The notes under the pieces: generated by a model
What the model was told of the DNA's origin: nothing
The model's database searches: none
The model's input: the letters and a program-made list of their open reading frames with translations, nothing else
Assembly (NCBI GenBank): GCA_030144725.1
Contig: JASKMD010000024.1
Location: forward strand, 5,927,897-5,991,896
Source: Haematococcus lacustris
Taxonomy: Eukaryota; Chlorophyta; Chlorophyceae; Chlamydomonadales; Haematococcaceae
Length of the DNA stretch: 64,000 nucleotides
Direction of reading: 5' to 3'
Shown here: piece by piece, positions 1 to 10,941 of the stretch
Layout: each line of letters starts with the position of its first letter
How positions within the stretch are numbered: the stretch's first letter is position 1
Translations under genes and position numbers: made by a program

Positions 1-1242
1 AAGGCAGCATGGGATGCCCTTCAAGCCCAGTTTGCGCAGCACACAGTCGCCCACCAAGCGCAGCTGGATGACCAGCTGTATGCCCTAACCAAGGGGGACG
101 CGGAGACCATCAAGCAATTCCTCAGCCGCGCGCGTCAGCTGTGGGCAGATTTGACTGCAGCAAAGTGCAACACCAATGAGCAACAAGTGGTGCGCATGGT
201 CTTGAGCGCTCTCCCTCCCACTTATGCCCCCATCGTTCAGATTCTCAGGTTTGGACGCGACTCCTCCTCCTCTAGCCTTACCTTGGACAACATTCAGCAT
301 CACCTGGTGCAGTGGGAACAGGACCGGCTGCAGCTGGACAGCCAGCTGCCGTCCAGCCCCATGGCCATGGGTAGCAGGGGGGGCAGGGGCAGAGGGGCAG
401 CAGCAGAGTATGGGCTCGGGGTGGGGAAGGGTGTGGTCCCTACCGCCAGCCACCACACAGACTCTACCGCTGCTTGTGTGGGTGACAAAGGGTTGTGTCA
501 TTACTGTGGCAAGGCAGGGCATTACAAGGCGAAGTGCCGCCAGCGGATCAGGGACCACGGGCAGGCAGGTGGGGGCCGCGGTAGTGGGAGCAGGGGTGCG
601 GGTGGTGTGGGAGCCAGCGGCAGTGGCAGCAGCAGCAGCACAGTTGTGTCCCATGCCACCCTATTCTCTCGCTCCACCGCCTCCTCATCTGCGCCATCGG
701 CTGCAGCTAAGGCCGCATGCCGCCCCACCGTTGCTAGCTCCGTGCCGGCACCAAGCCCGGAGCACTTCATCATTGACTCTGGCGCTAGCCGGCATGTGGT
801 GCGCGATGCTAGTGTGATGTTTGACTACAAGCAGTTTAGCGCACCCGTCACGGTGAACCTGGGCATGGCGGGAACGCAAATGCAAGCAGTGGGGCAGGGC
901 ACAGTGCACGTCACCACAACCCAAGGGGATTTCAGCCTTTGCAACGTGCTGCATGTGCCTGATGCGGCATGCAACTCCATCAGTGTGTCAGCTGCCACCG
1001 CCTTCCCCATCCGCGTGGTGTTTGAGGGTGACACATGTGAGCTGCAGGGGAAGGGGGCTCGTGCAGGGTTCAGGCTCCGCGCAATCAAGCATAAGGGCGT
1101 GTACGCTGTCACGGGCACCCCCATGCTTGCACCTAGGAGAGAGAAGGTAGCTATGTGCACAGCCAGCAGCCATGATGTGTGGTTGTTAAGCGCAGGGGTA
1201 GTTGGCGAATACAGTAGCGCTCAGCAAGACAGCTCATGGTAG
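1..1242 (+). CDS. Copia-type Gag-protease polyprotein, 5'-partial and 3'-truncated
   Basis: The frame is open from base 1, so the protein starts before the window; no ATG is needed at 151. The N-terminal part matches the Copia gag capsid region in character (helical, Gln/Leu-rich, ending near residue 110). It is followed by a CCHC zinc knuckle, CHYCGKAGHYKAKC, encoded around 495-540, a Gly/Ser/Ala-rich linker, and an aspartic protease start with the active-site motif IDSGASRHVVRD around 770-805. A normal Copia polyprotein would continue into a pre-integrase HHCC domain, integrase and reverse transcriptase. Here the reading frame stops at 1240-1242 shortly after the protease and none of those domains follow. 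The element is therefore a gag-protease-only derivative, either defective or mobilised in trans. Identification as Copia rests on domain order (knuckle, then DSGAS protease). Confidence 0.8.
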   Translation, partial: KAAWDALQAQFAQHTVAHQAQLDDQLYALTKGDAETIKQFLSRARQLWADLTAAKCNTNEQQVVRMVLSALPPTYAPIVQILRFGRDSSSSSLTLDNIQHHLVQWEQDRLQLDSQLPSSPMAMGSRGGRGRGAAAEYGLGVGKGVVPTASHHTDSTAACVGDKGLCHYCGKAGHYKAKCRQRIRDHGQAGGGRGSGSRGAGGVGASGSGSSSSTVVSHATLFSRSTASSSAPSAAAKAACRPTVASSVPAPSPEHFIIDSGASRHVVRDASVMFDYKQFSAPVTVNLGMAGTQMQAVGQGTVHVTTTQGDFSLCNVLHVPDAACNSISVSAATAFPIRVVFEGDTCELQGKGARAGFRLRAIKHKGVYAVTGTPMLAPRREKVAMCTASSHDVWLLSAGVVGEYSSAQQDSSW

Positions 1243-1254
1243 AAGGGTAGGAGC

Positions 1255-1460
1255 TGAGGGGCTTACAACCCAACCGCAGCTCCAACAACTCCGTCGCCGC
1301 CGCCGCCACCGGTGCCGCCCGGTGGTGGTAGGGTGGGTGGTGAAATAGACATGCCACCGCCACCGCCGCCACTGGTGCCGCCCGGTGGTGGTGGGGTGGG
1401 AGGTGAAGCTGTAGGGTTGCTGCCGCTGCCACCGGTGCCACCTGGTGCACGCCACTCACA
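1255..1460. repeat. Imperfect CCGCCGCC / GGTGGTGG repeat block
   Basis: Three degenerate copies of a 60-75 base unit alternate (CCGCCA)n and GGTGGTGG tracts around the recurring string GGTGCCGCCCGG or a variant. It lies directly after the truncated gag-protease frame and encodes only Pro/Gly low-complexity peptides in every frame, so it is treated as non-coding. Confidence 0.5.
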
Positions 1461-1560
1461 CGACATGACAGATGCCCCTTCCAAGTTGGACACAGGGCAA
1501 CACAGCTTCAGCGGGCTAATGGTCTGCCAGCAGGGGATGGCTGTGTTCTCAGCAGCCTAG

Positions 1561-2225
1561 AGAGGTGCTTGGACGGGTGTAGTGTGCGTACAGCGCCTGC
1601 CTGCCTGCATCTTGCCTGTTTGCATGACCGCGTAGATTTTGCTAAACATACATGAGTAATTAAGGTGTTGTTGAGGCTGAAGGTGTTGTTGAGGTGGGAG
1701 TGTTAGAGTAAGGGGTGTGCCAGTCGGGCACAGGTCAAGTGTGACCTTGTTTTGGTTCGCCTGTGGGCAGTGCTCGGGACCTTAGTCTGGTCCCGTGGCG
1801 CATCGTTCTGCAAACATGTATGTGAGTAGTTCTTCGTCATATCTAGCTCATCTTGTGACCTTAGTCTAGTCCTGTGGCGCATCGTTCTACCTACAGGTTT
1901 CTTTCAGCGGCCCCTTACTTGGCGCCTCTTCGTTTCCCAGCCTTTCCGGTGTTGCAGTCGTTGTTTTCCTTGAGGCGAGCGAGACGTTGCGATGGAACCA
2001 AGAGGAGCGACGGGTAGTTACATATCGCGTAATTCACGTAGCTCACAGTCGGCTAGGGACACGCACCTTTCGATTTCTTTGTCGGGCCGTGCTTTTGCTT
2101 AGCGGTGCCCTTCGCTTCTTCTCATCCATCACGCGATGTAAGCTGTCGCTTGAACGTCGCTTTGTTGATCGACTCTGTTGATCGCCACTTTGTTGTTAAA
2201 CTAAGCGTCCCATGTAAGGGGGAAG
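1561..2225 (+). mobile_element. Non-coding internal region of the Copia derivative with polypurine tract
   Basis: No integrase, reverse transcriptase or RNase H sequence was recognised here. A tandem duplication is present: the segment at about 1778-1810 recurs at about 1857-1888 with two or three changes (GACCTTAGTCT start, CGCATCGTTCT end). The region ends in a purine tract AAGGGGGAAG at 2216-2225, as expected for the plus-strand primer of an LTR element. Confidence 0.45.
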
Positions 2226-2870
2226 TGACAATCCTCCTTACGACCTGGCAAGCTAGAGTATGCAGGGCCTTATAATTATACATTATCTTTAAGGGCTCAT
2301 TCCTTCTAGGATGGTCACATCAGGCTGGTCTGACGTGGCAGCCACCAATGCCGCGTTCGTGTTCCGGAACAATGAAGGTGCGCGCCCCCTTCTGAGCTAC
2401 GCAAGGACGCATTTGATGTCATAGGCAATGCAAGGGACAAGGTGACAAAGGGGACAAAGGCGGTTCGGGTGGTCAGTTGCTGAACATGGGGTTGCATGTG
2501 CATGTTCAGAGTTTTGAGCCTATATAGCTACAGCCCAGCTACAGCCAGCCTGCACTACTCCCTGCGGAGCACTTGAACACCGCCATGTCTGTCCCGGTCA
2601 TACCATGGTCCAAAGAGCCACAAAGCTGGCCGGCCAGGCGCCGGCATCTACAGGAGCAGGAGTTGAACCCCTCACCTCCCGCACCCCTGCACCTCCCACA
2701 GCCCATACATGGCCCCTCCATGTCTGTCCCTGTCATGCCTGCCTGCCCGCCGCATGTCACTCTCCGCAAGTGCACCGGCACCCAAGGCGATGAGCGGGAT
2801 GGCAATGCAAAGGAACACAGTGGTTCTAGTTTCTCAATGTATGTCAATTGAAGAAGCAATCCAATACATT
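2226..2870 (+). mobile_element. Probable 3' LTR of the Copia derivative (right end unresolved)
   Basis: The purine tract is followed at 2226 by TGACAATCCTCC, a TG start as in LTRs. A TATA-like CTATATAGC sits at about 2519-2527, consistent with an LTR promoter. The second LTR lies outside the window, so the end cannot be fixed; about 2870 is a guess. No convincing host gene is seen in 2226-3540. Confidence 0.35.
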
Positions 2871-3758
2871 GGCAACTTTACACAGCGCATCACTGGTATC
2901 AAGTTGGCATCACTTCGCGTGAATGGCATTCAGCAGCTGCCCCACACCAGCTTGAGGCATGGCAATGTCAGTCTATGCTTATTTGCATTGCACCCATGCA
3001 ACGCTGTGAGAACCGTGAATTGGTGTTGAGGAAAGGAAAGCTGTGCCTGTGGCTGCAGCAACGCAAACATGGGTGTGATGCATGGAAAGATGATATGAGG
3101 TACAGGAAGTTGAGCCCACCTCCCAACCACCAGGAGCCCCCCCCTTCCCTTCATGACTCATGACTCATGGCCCATTTCAACATAAAGTGACATTGCCACA
3201 CCCCAATACACCCACACTGCCTTACCCTAGATAGGCAATGGACGACAGGCCATGCATCCAAAATTTGTCAGCACCTGTTCAGGTGGTTAGTTCTTGCAGT
3301 TGGTAGTTGCTTTGTTTGTTACAACTGACCTTGATGCAGGTGGATGGCAGCACCATGCCCCTAGGGGCACTACACACCTAGGAGGGCATGGAGAGGTTCA
3401 CATGCAAGTGTACATGCCCTGCCATACTGTGACATGCTGGTCACTCATCACACTCACCTCCGGGTCACTCCCATCCCGCTGCCCCGCTCCCAAAGGTCAC
3501 ACACACACAGACCCCCCGCCCCCCTCCTCCCACCCCCTCCCGCTTATTGCTATGTTGGGTGAAGGGAGGGGGAGGCAGGAGGGAGGAGGAGGGAGGAAGA
3601 GGGAAGGGGAAGGAGGGGGAAGGAGGAGGGAGGGAGGGAGGGAGGGAGGGAGGGAGGAAGAGGCAAGGGGAGGAGGGGGAGGAGTAGTGCTGTTGTATGC
3701 GGGCTAAGAAGGCAAGGGCTGGGGTCAGGACAAAGGGATCATGAGACCCCTGGACCCC
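2871..3758. other. Intergenic stretch with a purine-rich GGGA tract
   Basis: No gene is recognised. A strongly purine-biased tract (GGGA/GGA/AGG repeats) runs from about 3555 to 3690. Confidence 0.5.
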
Positions 3759-6700
3759 TCAACCGCCAGGGTCAGAGCTGTCTGAGTCCAGCACTTGCTT
3801 GCGCCGCACTGCACTGACACGCCGGGGCAACCCCATGTGCTCCATGCGCTCCATGCGCTCTGCTGAGTCCACTGCCGCCACCGACACTCCCGCCACACCC
3901 CCTCCCCCCCTCCGCTCCCTGCCCCCTCCCCCGGGCCCCACATCGAGTGGCAGTGGGCCCTGAAGGGCGTGGGCCCCCGCTGCTGCCGCTGGCGGTTGCC
4001 CAGCAGCAGGGGGGTGCCGGCCACTGCCCGCTGGCCTGCTGCCCCTGTCAGCTGCCGGGGAGGTGGCACTGGAGGGGGAGGGCGCAGGGGCAGGGTGAGG
4101 GTGGGGAGGTCCTGGGGCTGGGGGGCCAGGGGAGGGAGTGGGTGTAAGAGGTGGCAAAGAGGGGGTGGAGGCCGGGTAGCTGTGGTGGGGGAGGGAGGAG
4201 GAGGAGGGGGCTGCTGGGGGGGTGGGGTGCAAGAGGGGAGGGGGGAGGCCAGCGCTGTGATGGCTGTCTGAGTGCTGGCTGGGGGAGGGTGCCCCTGGCT
4301 GCCCCTGGCTGCCATGGTGTCCTGGGGGAGGGAGCAGCAGGCGGCCCTGCCTCCCCTGGCTGGGGGTAAGGCTGTGGCCTCTCAGCTCTTGAGGCTGCTG
4401 GCCCAGCACCCCCTGCATCCCCCCCCAGCTGCTGCTGCTGCTGCTGCTGCCTGCTGCCTGGCCCCTGTGGCAACTCGCTGCCTGAAGAGTCTTCCGACCA
4501 TGCGGCAAGGTCAGGAGCCCTAGCCCGGTCATGGGGCAGCCGTGCCTGCCGCCCCCCCCTGCCCCTGCCTCCCCTGCTGCTGCCGCTGCTGCTGCTGCTG
4601 CTGCCGCTGGCCCGGCCCTTCATGAGCTTCCAGGGCACTGGCCCTCAGGGCTGCCTGCAGCTCAGCATCCTCGTGGTGGCGCCGCCGCTCAGCACGCCGC
4701 AGCGCCTTGGCAGCTGCCTCCTGCGCAGCAGCAGCAGCAGCAGCAGCACCAGGGGTCAGACCAGGATCAGCGTCATCGCTTACAAGCCTGATCCACCCCA
4801 TACCTCCCCCCTCCCCCTCCCCCCCCCCCCCTCCCCCCTCCCCCCTCCCCCCTCCCCCTCCCCCCTCCCCCTCCCCCCTCCCCCTTCCCCCCTCCCCCCT
4901 CCCCCCTCCCCCTCCCCCCTCCCCCCTCCCCCCTCCCCCCTCCCCCCTCCCCCCTCCCCCCTCCCCCCTCCCCCCTCCCCCCTCCCCCCTCCCCCCTCCC
5001 CCCTCCCCCCTCCCCCCTCCCCTCCCCCCTCCCCCTCCCCCTGGTGCAGCCGCACCTGTTCCTCAGCGTAGGTGACTGGCCTGCGGACCTGGCGCCTGGA
5101 CTCCAGCGGCATGATGTGCTTGGTGTTGGCGGCAGGGCCCTGGGAGGGGTAGGGGGGGGGGCAGGCAAGGCGGGCAGCAGGGGGAGGGGGAGGGTGCTGG
5201 GGTGCAGCGGGGAGGGCGCCCAGTGGGGGTGAATGCAGTGTCCTTGTATGGCTCCTGTCATTGTAGGGCTGCCCATCTCGCCCGTGTGTTTCAACACCCC
5301 GGTCGAAGACTTCCACCCTGCTCCTGTCCAGCTCTGCCAAGAGCCGGCCACCGCCCCCCTGACCTTCCCCATACCCACCCCTCCCCCCTCCTCCCCATCC
5401 CTCCCATCCCTTGCCTTGCCCCTCTGCCATGCCCCCTGCCCCGCCACCCGCCCCTCGCCCCTCCTCCTCCTCCACCTCCTCCTCCTTCTTCCCCGGACCC
5501 ACCTTGGTGTCAAAGCCAAAAGGCACAAAGTTCTTCCTATCCCTCTGCAGGTTGCCCAGGGCACGCTTGGCTTTGCGGACAGCCGCAGTCAGCTCAGCGG
5601 GGGTCAGGGCCCGCGCCTCCCCGGTGGCCTCCTCCCATGCTTGCGCCTCAGGCTGTGGCTGAGGCCCCCCTGCTGGCCCCCCTGCTGGCCCTGCAGCTGC
5701 TGCAGCAGCATCAGCCGTCTCTCGACCTTCTCAATAGCCTGTGACGGGCACAAGCAGAGGCAGAGGGGCAGGTGGAGGCAGGGAGGCAGTGGCACAGGCG
5801 GGGCGGATCTGGGTCTTGAGATAAACCAGACCAGACCCGGGCTCCAGACCAGACAGGGCTTGGGCCTCCGACCAGCTGGGTGATGGCGCGGGTCATGTGA
5901 GCCTCATGTGTCTGCTCAGTGCAGACCTCCCTGCTGGTGCACTGGGCCCCTCAGAAAGGCCAGGCCAGGTGGAGCTGCCACTGCGCCCCCTCACGCCTGG
6001 AACGGCAAAGCTGGACACAGCACTGCACAGCAACCCTACCTAGTGGCTGGCTGGCTGGCTGGCTGGCTAGCTGAACAGCGCAAACCCAACATCGAGCTTG
6101 ACAAGGTCTGGCTGGCTACACATCACAAAGGGGCGCAGGGTGTGCTCAAGGCAGCGTGGGGCATGGGGCATGGGGCATGGGGCAGGCCAGGGGTATAGCC
6201 CTGGATTGCAACGGAGGGGATCAGGGTGTTGCCCCAGCTGGTCAGGCCAGAGGCAGAGCGGGGCAGAGCAGCAGGGGGCTGGGGGGCATCAGGCCCTGAG
6301 CCAGCCTACCTTGTTCAAGCTGGTCAGACCGTCCTCAGGAGAGGGGGGGTGGGGGGGCGGCTGGGGGGGCGGCAGCAGCCTCCTCCAGACCCACCCCTGA
6401 CTCCAAACCTCCACCACCACCAGCAGCAGCAGCAGCAGCAGCAGCGGGGGCCCGGGCCCCCGCCTGAGGTCGCTGCCCTCTGCCACGCCCACCATTGCCT
6501 GCCTCCTCGCTGCTGCTGCCGCCCTCGCTGCTGACATTGAGACTCCCAGGCAGGACAGGGGCCCGGGCCCCCTCCCTGACCCCCCTCCCCCCTCCCTGCC
6601 CCTCCACCACCCCACCCAGTTGCTGCTGCTTGTTGGCTGCAATGGCCCTGACCTGCCCCCCCGTGCCTCCCCCCTCCCCCCAGCGCACCGCACTGCCACC

Positions 6701-7028
6701 GGTGTCTTCGCCATGGCTGCCCCCCACCCCGCTTCCCCCACCCCCCACCCCCTCTGCCGCCCAGCCTTCCCATGCAGAGCCCCGTCTAGCGCCCATGGCT
6801 GGCCCATGCGCCCCTGCCTCCATGTGGAAGCCCTGAGCTGCCCAGACCTGCTCCATGCCCTGAGGCTCGCTCCCCTCCAGCCCCACCATCTGCCTGCGCT
6901 GCCGCTTGGCCTGGGCCTGGGAGGGGGTGGGGGGGTCAGCTGCGCCCCAGCTGCCCGGCCCCCCCGGTGGCCTAGGTCCCCCTTCCTCATCACCGCTGTT
7001 AGAGCTCTGGCTCATTTGAACGCGATAG

Positions 7029-7096
<68 letters not shown>

Positions 7097-7110
7097 CTGG
7101 CTGGGGAGGT
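3759..7110 (-). CDS. Unidentified multi-exon low-complexity protein, probably nuclear, 5' end in gap
   Basis: Several minus-strand pieces read as genuine exons. The most upstream is a run of about 21 Gln (CTG repeat 7031-7093) followed by RYRVQMSQSSNSGDEEGG and a Gly/Ala-rich stretch to about 6300, ending DGLTSLNK with donor GTAGGC. Next comes AIEKVERRLMLLQQLQ (about 5735-5690), then an exon ending RKNFVPFGFDTK (donor near 5505) and one ending RRPVTYAEEQ (about 5143-5056, donor GTGCGG). Then a charged helix with KALRRAERRRHHEDAEL (about 4787-4600), a Ser/Gln-rich part, and a C-terminus ending in LDSDSSDPGG with a stop at 3759. The basic and acidic clusters suggest a chromatin or RNA-associated protein, but no domain was recognised. 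Frames shift near G/C homopolymers at about 6350 and 5690, and the junction at 4787 is not phase-consistent, so assembly errors or decay are likely. The start lies in or beyond the N run. Confidence 0.45.
4801..5045. repeat. CCCCCCT heptamer array inside an intron
   Basis: About 240 bases of near-perfect CCCCCCT units with occasional shortened units. It lies between two putative minus-strand exons, so the transcript would carry GGGGGGA repeats, which are prone to G-quadruplexes. Confidence 0.85.
7031..7093. repeat. Uninterrupted CTG/CAG repeat (21 units), polyGln on minus strand
   Basis: There are 21 consecutive CTG triplets on the plus strand, read as CAG (Gln) on the minus strand in frame with the RYRVQMSQSS exon. 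The neighbouring N gap suggests that the assembly broke next to this repeat. Confidence 0.9.
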
Positions 7111-7121
7111 ATGGTCAGGGT

Positions 7122-7621
7122 NNNNNNNNNNNNNNNNNNNNNNNNNNNNNNNNNNNNNNNNNNNNNNNNNNNNNNNNNNNNNNNNNNNNNNNNNNNNNNN
7201 NNNNNNNNNNNNNNNNNNNNNNNNNNNNNNNNNNNNNNNNNNNNNNNNNNNNNNNNNNNNNNNNNNNNNNNNNNNNNNNNNNNNNNNNNNNNNNNNNNNN
7301 NNNNNNNNNNNNNNNNNNNNNNNNNNNNNNNNNNNNNNNNNNNNNNNNNNNNNNNNNNNNNNNNNNNNNNNNNNNNNNNNNNNNNNNNNNNNNNNNNNNN
7401 NNNNNNNNNNNNNNNNNNNNNNNNNNNNNNNNNNNNNNNNNNNNNNNNNNNNNNNNNNNNNNNNNNNNNNNNNNNNNNNNNNNNNNNNNNNNNNNNNNNN
7501 NNNNNNNNNNNNNNNNNNNNNNNNNNNNNNNNNNNNNNNNNNNNNNNNNNNNNNNNNNNNNNNNNNNNNNNNNNNNNNNNNNNNNNNNNNNNNNNNNNNN
7601 NNNNNNNNNNNNNNNNNNNNN
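7122..7621. other. Assembly gap, 500 N
   Basis: Exactly 500 undetermined bases, a conventional placeholder length. The 5' part of the minus-strand gene on its left and the 5' part of the hydrolase gene on its right may lie in it. Proteins predicted across it are meaningless. Confidence 1.
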
Positions 7622-7751
7622 ATGGCTCAGTGTTGTACAGTGCCTGATGGAGAGCACCTGGAGAGCACCTTGACAGGTTTGGGCTGCTGGCCAAGGCAGT
7701 TCACAAGCAGCCAGTAGTTAAGAGTGTACTAGTTAGACTAGGGAGTTGGTA

Positions 7752-7752
<1 letters not shown>

Positions 7753-7800
<48 letters not shown>

Positions 7801-7801
7801 A
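7753..7801. repeat. GAAA tetranucleotide microsatellite
   Basis: About 11 to 12 tandem GAAA units, directly upstream of the first surviving hydrolase exon. Confidence 0.9.
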
Positions 7802-8257
7802 TTCTACGCAAAGCGTTCGCCTGCGTGACAGGGCCAAATTTGAGGAGTTGGTGCCCCACCCACAGCTGCCGCCTGCAACCCTCCCCGCCCGCAGGCTGGT
7901 GGATGAGTACCCCCCCAGCCAGGAGTGGCCGCAGGGCTTCTCTATGAACCTGGCCTCATGGCATAGCCCGGGCTAGGTTCAGGCAGGGGCACCTGGAGCA
8001 TGAGGTGCGCGGCTGGAGGGTGGCTGGGGCAATCTGCCAGTAAAGTAAACTGCCAGTAAAGTAATCATAATGTTACTAATATAGGTAAACTAGATATGGG
8101 CTACTATGGGAAGAAGTGTTTGATGAGATGTACGTAAAACTGGATAGTCTGAGTACAACTACGAAGGCCGGACGATGTGTCACACCACAATGCGTCACCA
8201 GACATAGGGTTTTCACCAAAGCGGCGTATCGCCAACAAGGCGTATCACTACGGTAAT

Positions 8258-8427
8258 GCGTAATAGCAAGTGCCCAGCAAAGCTTACTTTTGTGGCTGAT
8301 ATTTGAATATTGAGGTGTTAAGCACTATTTGATCCTGTATTTTGCATACACCTCAGATATTGCGTGATAGCAAGTGCCTAGCAAAGCTTACTGTTGTAGC
8401 TGGAGTATAAACGTTGAGGTGCTGAGC
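8258..8427. repeat. Imperfect tandem duplication, period 104 bp
   Basis: The segment starting GCGTAATAGCAAGTGCC at 8258 recurs at 8362 as GCGTGATAGCAAGTGCC, and both copies run to a TTGAGGTG sequence. The second copy is cut by the hAT MITE that begins at 8427. Confidence 0.8.
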
Positions 8428-9062
8428 AGTGCTGGGCGATTCGCCAAAGACGTATTACTCAGTGTAATAAAAAACATCGAAACAGGAGTTTGTTATTACT
8501 TTTACATATATAATAACTAATTAACTACATGTTTATTAAGTTAAAATCAAAAGAAATCGCAAAATCGCCATTTCAGTCTATACAATTACAGCATACTCCC
8601 TTGTAGGACCTGGATGCAATGTATCCCACATAGCCCCACACCCCAGCCCTTGTGGGTCAGCATGCAACACGCTAGGCTGTAGCCCCACACCCTAGCCCTA
8701 GTGGGTCAGTATGCAACAGGCTGGGCGATAGTGGCAATAGTGGCAGGCGATAGTGGCAGGCAACAGGCTGGGCGATAGTGGCAGCGATAGTGGCAGCGAT
8801 AGTGGCAGCGATAGTGGCAGCGATAGCGATAGTGGTAGCGATAGCGATAGTGGTAGCGGTAGTGGCAGCGATAGTGGCAGGCAACAGGCTGGGCGATAGT
8901 GCCCCCGGGATAAGTAGTAAGCGGAGTACCAAACGGGCGGCGGAGCTATTACCGATGTAATAAAGTTCACTCATTTTGAGGACGGTTTTTTTCGACTTAT
9001 TACCGTTTTTTGCGCTGGATTATTACCGACTTATTACATTATTACCCAATCGCCCAGCACTG
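8427..9062. mobile_element. hAT-type MITE, 636 bp, with perfect 15-bp TIR and 8-bp TSD
   Basis: The left end CAGTGCTGGGCGATT (8427-8441) is the exact reverse complement of the right end (9048-9062). The element is flanked by the perfect 8-bp direct repeat GTGCTGAG (8419-8426 and 9063-9070). CA...TG ends and 8-bp duplications are typical of the hAT superfamily. Just inside both ends are AT-rich stretches rich in GTAATAA/TTATTAC motifs, possible transposase-binding sites. No transposase is encoded; the interior holds a GATAGTGGCAGC minisatellite (about 8728-8905). It sits in what should be an intron of the hydrolase gene. Confidence 0.9.
8728..8905. repeat. GATAGTGGCAGC-type minisatellite inside the MITE
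   Basis: Variable units of GATAGTGGCA and GATAGC, with three larger repeats starting CAGGCTGGGCGATAG. The string CTGGGCGAT is shared with the MITE terminal repeat, so the array may have grown from terminal sequence. Confidence 0.7.
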
Positions 9063-10941
9063 GTGCTGAGCACCAGGCCACAACGCATGCTTACAACGCG
9101 ACAGATGCCTGTGCCGGGCGCCCGGCTTAGCCCAACATCGGGGTATGGTCATCTGCCCACCTGCCTGCCTGGTCACCCCCTGGCCTGTCTACACTGCTGC
9201 CTGCCTGTGGCAAATGTAGTAGTGTAGTAGCAGTGGAGGAGGGTTGGGCCTGCCAGGGGCGAAAGGTGATGTTGACCGGGAAAACCTTGGCCACGCCCCC
9301 GCCCTCACCCCTGCCCCCCACCCTGCCTTTCACCCTGCCCCTGACTTTCACTTCGATCCCCAAGGTCACCTTGCTTATACGTGACACTCTCTGCTTGTAC
9401 GTGAACCTCTCTGCCTTGTACCGCCCTGTCCCGGCCTGCCCGCCAGGTGAACTGGCTGGAAGCTGGCGAAATCGCGGAGGTCCAGGTCATGCTCAACACC
9501 ACGTCGAACCTGTTCAAGCAGGTACTGGCCTCGGCTGCGGTGCGACCACATCAGTGCGCTTGTCGCTGACACTGTGGTGCCACTGCTCACCATCCGTGCG
9601 TGTCCCGTATTTTTATTGAAGACTTTCGTGTCCGGGCCGTGCTCCGCAGGGGCACACATTGCGCCTGGACGTGTCGTGTAGCAGCTTCCCCCGATACGAC
9701 ATCAACTATGGTGTGACCAGCCAGGAGCATGCCGAGTGGGAGCGTGAGCACGGCATTGGGCCAAACCAGATGACAGCAAGCGCGGCGCCAAATGAAGCTA
9801 CGATGGGCCGAAGTGCATCGGACGGTTCTCGAGATAGTGCAGCGTCCACATACGTCACCTTGCGCTGGGCGCCTCTCAGTAAGGCGGCCGCGGAGTCACT
9901 GTCGGCCGGGCGCGAGCTGGCATCGCCCGTGCGGGGCCGGCCATACCGGGTGTCTACCTGCCGCATCTATCTGGCAACGGAGGGGTCCGCGGAAGGCTCG
10001 CGGGTGGAGCTGCCCCTCGCGATACCGCAGGGGCCGGCTGCACACGGCACAGGACTCCTTGCAGGCAATCGCGCAACGGGGGCGCTGATTCCTTTCTCGC
10101 AAAAATGGCTAGAGCGCCGGCCTACCTGGAGCCGGTGAAGCCGGTGTATACTTTTTATACCCAGCGTCGGACTAGGGTGGACAACTTGTGTGCTGGCGTC
10201 AGCCAGGTGTTGCAGGCAAGGCACGCGATTTAAACAAACCCCCAGCCAGCCGGAGCAGCCTGTGCATGAATGGTAACTAGCGGGCGTCACGTCGCGCCGC
10301 ACCGCATCTACCCAATCCGCCCACTAGGGCGCGCCCGAAATAATCTTTAAGATATGACCCCATATGATCAAGCATGATGGAATATGATGAAATATAATTA
10401 TACCAAAACTCGCAAAACTCCGTAACCTCATTGCCGTGGTCTCAACCTGGTTTCAACCATGGTCTCAATCGTCATCTATTTTGACGGAGAGTAGAGTAGG
10501 TCACCCCCGCCATTGGCCCCGCAAATGTGAGACGGTCTGGGGCGCGAATCTCCGTGTAGCTCGTGACAAAGTTTTGATGCAGTCGGGTGTAACAGGCGTA
10601 TGCGGCACCCAGCAGCCGCAAAACACTAGCTCAGATCGGCGCCCGCCCAAACCTGACCTGTGCCTTCCGCTCCTAAAAGACTCACGCATATCGTAAGGCG
10701 AGGCTGGTAACCCTTCTACGCACGCCGTAAGCCAACGGCACAAGTGCAGTACGCCTGCTTGCATGTCAGTGCATGGAGCATATAATTTGTGACTATGCGC
10801 ACAAGTCAGCCAGCTGGCACCCCTTACCTCATTTACGTCGCGGCATGACTCTATGCAAATACAAGCTGCATCATGACAGCGTTACAACATCACTTGGCAC
10901 TATGTTGTCGGGATGGCTCGGGATGGCTCTGGCTTTTAGTG

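Larger units (their letters stand above)
7895..10138 (+). pseudogene. CocE/NonD-type serine hydrolase, C-terminal part, interrupted by a MITE
   Basis: Three segments match the X-Pro dipeptidyl-peptidase/CocE (PepX_C) architecture. Segment 1 follows an acceptor CCCGCAG at 7888-7894 and reads LVDEYPPSQEWPQGFSMNL, the well-known block before the C-terminal jelly roll, but then runs into TAG at 7974-7976 with no GT donor before it. Segment 2 (9447-9521) encodes WLEAGEIAEVQVML and so on. Segment 3 (9650-10138) encodes GHTLRLDVSCSSFPRYD and later SRVELPL, the usual end of the family. Intron 9522-9649 is GT-AG and phase 0, giving the expected join FKQ/GHTLRL. The alpha/beta-hydrolase core with the catalytic Ser is not visible and may lie in the gap. 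Between segments 1 and 2 lie a 104-bp tandem repeat and a 636-bp hAT MITE, and the expected arginine-rich segment after MNL is missing. A GC-AG intron could rescue the stop, so the pseudogene call is probable but not certain. Confidence 0.65.

Noticed and set aside
6620..7717. Frames running through the N gap
   Set aside because: They are open only because undetermined bases hold no stops.
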